From Bacillota bacterium (GTDB lineage: Bacteria; Bacillota; Clostridia; Acetivibrionales; DTU013), in the NCBI GenBank assembly GCA_023415815.1, contig JAEZJL010000060.1, forward strand, positions 1-14,778: a DNA stretch of 14,778 nt. Reading direction: 5' to 3'. This document shows, one piece after another, positions 13,517 through 14,778 of this stretch. Under the pieces are notes generated by a model. It made no database searches. It worked only from the letters and a program-made list of their open reading frames with translations, and was not told the DNA's origin. The position numbers and the translations under genes were made by a program. Positions within the stretch are counted from its first letter, which is position 1. Every line of letters begins with the position of its first letter.

Positions 13517-13655
13517 AACAGCAATCGAATGGCATTAAAATAGACTTCAGTCGGAATGAAACCTTTTCGATCTCCGGACGACCGGTTCCGTAAATCCTTA
13601 ACTGTGACAGATAAATGCCGCAGTAGAGATAAAAAAATATAAGGAGGAATAGTAC

Positions 13656-14778
13656 GTGAGAAAGATGATCCCCAAAAGAATTCTGACGCTTGTCCTGGCC
13701 CTGTTCATGCTTTTCAGCATCGCGGCATGCGGAGGCGCAGGCGCGCCTGCCGAGTCCGCCGCAGGAACCGCCGCCTCGCCGGAATCTGCCGCGGCCGGCG
13801 GCGGCACTGTCGACCCGCTTGGAAAATACGAAAAGCCGGTAACGGTTTCATGGGCCATCATGACCTCGCAGGTTCAGAAGTTCCATGACAGCGATACTTA
13901 TGAAAACAATCAGTGGAGCCGCCTTATAAAAGAAAAGCTCAACATTGATCTCAAGATCTCTTTTTCCGCCGACGGCAGCACCGACGCTTACAAAAACAAG
14001 CTGAACGCAGTCATAGCCTCGGGCGACCTGCCGGATATCTTCAAATCAATGGATGTAAACGTATTCAAGCAGCTGCAGCAGAACGGACAGCTGGCTGATC
14101 TCACGGATATCTACGGCAAATACGCCACTCCCGAAGTCAAGGCGTATCAGACCAAATACGCCGACAGCTTCAGCGGCGTTACGGTCGGCGGCAGGATTTA
14201 CGGCGTGCCGCGCATGAACGACAACTTCCACGAGGCCTCGTATCTCTGGATACGCGACGACTGGCTGAAGAACACCAACTCACAGCCTCCGAAGACCATC
14301 GAGGAATTTGCGGCGCTGGCAAAGACCTTCGCCGCCGGAGATCCGGACGGCAATGGCAAAAATGGCGATACATACGGCTTTGTCATCAACAAGGATCTTG
14401 TTAAACCGGGCTATGCCACTATTCTCGGGCTGGTCAGTGCGTATGGCGTTCCCGCGTATGACAAGAACATCTTCTATCGCGACCAGAACGGCAAGGTGAC
14501 GTTTTCCTACCTCAATCCCGGTATGAAGCCCGCCCTTTCCCTGCTGCACGATATGTATGTCCAGGGCGTCCTCGACAAGGAATTCACCGCCAAGGACAAC
14601 GCCAAGCAGGAAGAGGACGTTGCCGCAGGCAAGATCGGTATGGCATTCGGCAACAACTGGGGTACGTGGTATCCCTATAATCTGGTTTATGAAAAAGACA
14701 AGGTCATTACGCGCCCGTACCCGATTCCCAAGGCCAGCGGCTATGATTACAAGGTCGGCATCGAAAACAACGCCACCG
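13656..14778 (+). CDS. Extracellular solute-binding lipoprotein of a sugar ABC importer (3' end outside window)
   Basis: The frame opens at GTG 13656, eight bases after an AAGGAGG ribosome binding site, and stays open for 374 codons to the window end. It has a lipoprotein signal with Cys25 as the lipidated residue (lipobox-type SIAAC), then an Ala/Gly/Ser-rich linker and a family 1 solute-binding domain of the large LplA/LipO type. Supporting features are IASGDLPDIF (about 119-128), YGVPRMND, and a Ca-loop-like DPDGNGKNGDTYGF near 230-243, common in this family. Relatives are about 500-560 aa, so roughly a third is missing. It would capture an oligosaccharide or glycoside outside the cell and pass it to permeases probably encoded next. 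Divergent from lacI, with two operator-like sites upstream, it is likely induced by its substrate. Confidence 0.92.
   Translation, partial: MRKMIPKRILTLVLALFMLFSIAACGGAGAPAESAAGTAASPESAAAGGGTVDPLGKYEKPVTVSWAIMTSQVQKFHDSDTYENNQWSRLIKEKLNIDLKISFSADGSTDAYKNKLNAVIASGDLPDIFKSMDVNVFKQLQQNGQLADLTDIYGKYATPEVKAYQTKYADSFSGVTVGGRIYGVPRMNDNFHEASYLWIRDDWLKNTNSQPPKTIEEFAALAKTFAAGDPDGNGKNGDTYGFVINKDLVKPGYATILGLVSAYGVPAYDKNIFYRDQNGKVTFSYLNPGMKPALSLLHDMYVQGVLDKEFTAKDNAKQEEDVAAGKIGMAFGNNWGTWYPYNLVYEKDKVITRPYPIPKASGYDYKVGIENNAT

Larger units (their letters stand above)
13247..13655. other. 409-base divergent control region between lacI and the transporter
   Basis: No gene is seen. It holds the lacI promoter on the minus strand, one or two transporter promoters on the plus strand, three operator-like sites, and a plus-strand leader of roughly 130-195 bases in which I recognise no riboswitch. 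Confidence 0.75.

Noticed and set aside
13558..13620. Riboswitch in the transporter leader
   Set aside because: Only short self-complementary bits such as CCGG-ACGA-CCGG are visible, and no known riboswitch core was recognised.
1..14778. CRISPR arrays, tRNA or rRNA genes, insertion sequences
   Set aside because: No regular short repeats with spacers, no cloverleaf-like or rRNA-like stretch, and no transposase-like frame were seen.

Overview
The window looks like chromosome from a Firmicute, most likely a Clostridia-type gut or environmental bacterium or a Paenibacillus relative. Strong AGGAGG-type ribosome binding sites, a large lipoprotein sugar-binding protein of the LplA/LipO type, LacI-type control and a cytosolic GH1 glucosidase all point that way. 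The base composition is moderately GC-rich. I cannot name the genus.

The window holds two unrelated modules. The left part (1-9021) is one tightly packed minus-strand operon. Genes overlap or lie within about 25 bases of each other, and stop/start overlaps imply translational coupling. In transcription order it encodes: (1) a 598-aa protein with an N-terminal domain of the kind I associate with contractile injection (phage-tail-like) gene clusters, plus a C-terminal Ig-like domain; (2) a 301-aa protein with a degenerate kinase-like cytoplasmic part and one membrane helix; (3) a 932-aa multi-pass sensor with an outer propeller-like region, a Cache-like sensor, HAMP, a class III cyclase-like domain that has lost key catalytic residues, and a C-terminal TPR-like tail; (4) a membrane-anchored MORN-repeat protein; (5) a secreted TolC-like coiled-coil protein with two related C-terminal beta domains; (6) the first 26 codons of another membrane or secreted protein that leaves the window. 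No sheath, tube or baseplate core gene is visible. If this is an injection-system locus, the core should lie beyond base 1. This operon is the best candidate here for an undescribed system.

The right part (9323-14778) is a glycoside-utilisation locus under a LacI-family regulator. A minus-strand operon carries a possible 37-aa ORF, a VOC/glyoxalase-fold protein, a short-chain dehydrogenase and a GH1 beta-glucosidase. lacI lies upstream of it on the same strand. Divergent from lacI, on the plus strand, is an extracellular solute-binding lipoprotein that runs off the window and is probably the first gene of an ABC sugar importer operon.

Four copies of an ACACGTTTT-type, CG-centred operator-like sequence sit at the three relevant promoter regions: one at the enzyme operon, one at lacI, and two in a 60-bp-spaced duplication at the transporter. 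This defines a compact local regulon with likely autoregulation. Import by the ABC system followed by cytosolic hydrolysis of an unphosphorylated beta-glycoside is the simplest reading. The SDR and VOC proteins may act on the released sugar or aglycone.

The modules meet in a 300-base gap (9022-9322) that holds several GC-rich hairpins and the likely promoter of the left operon.
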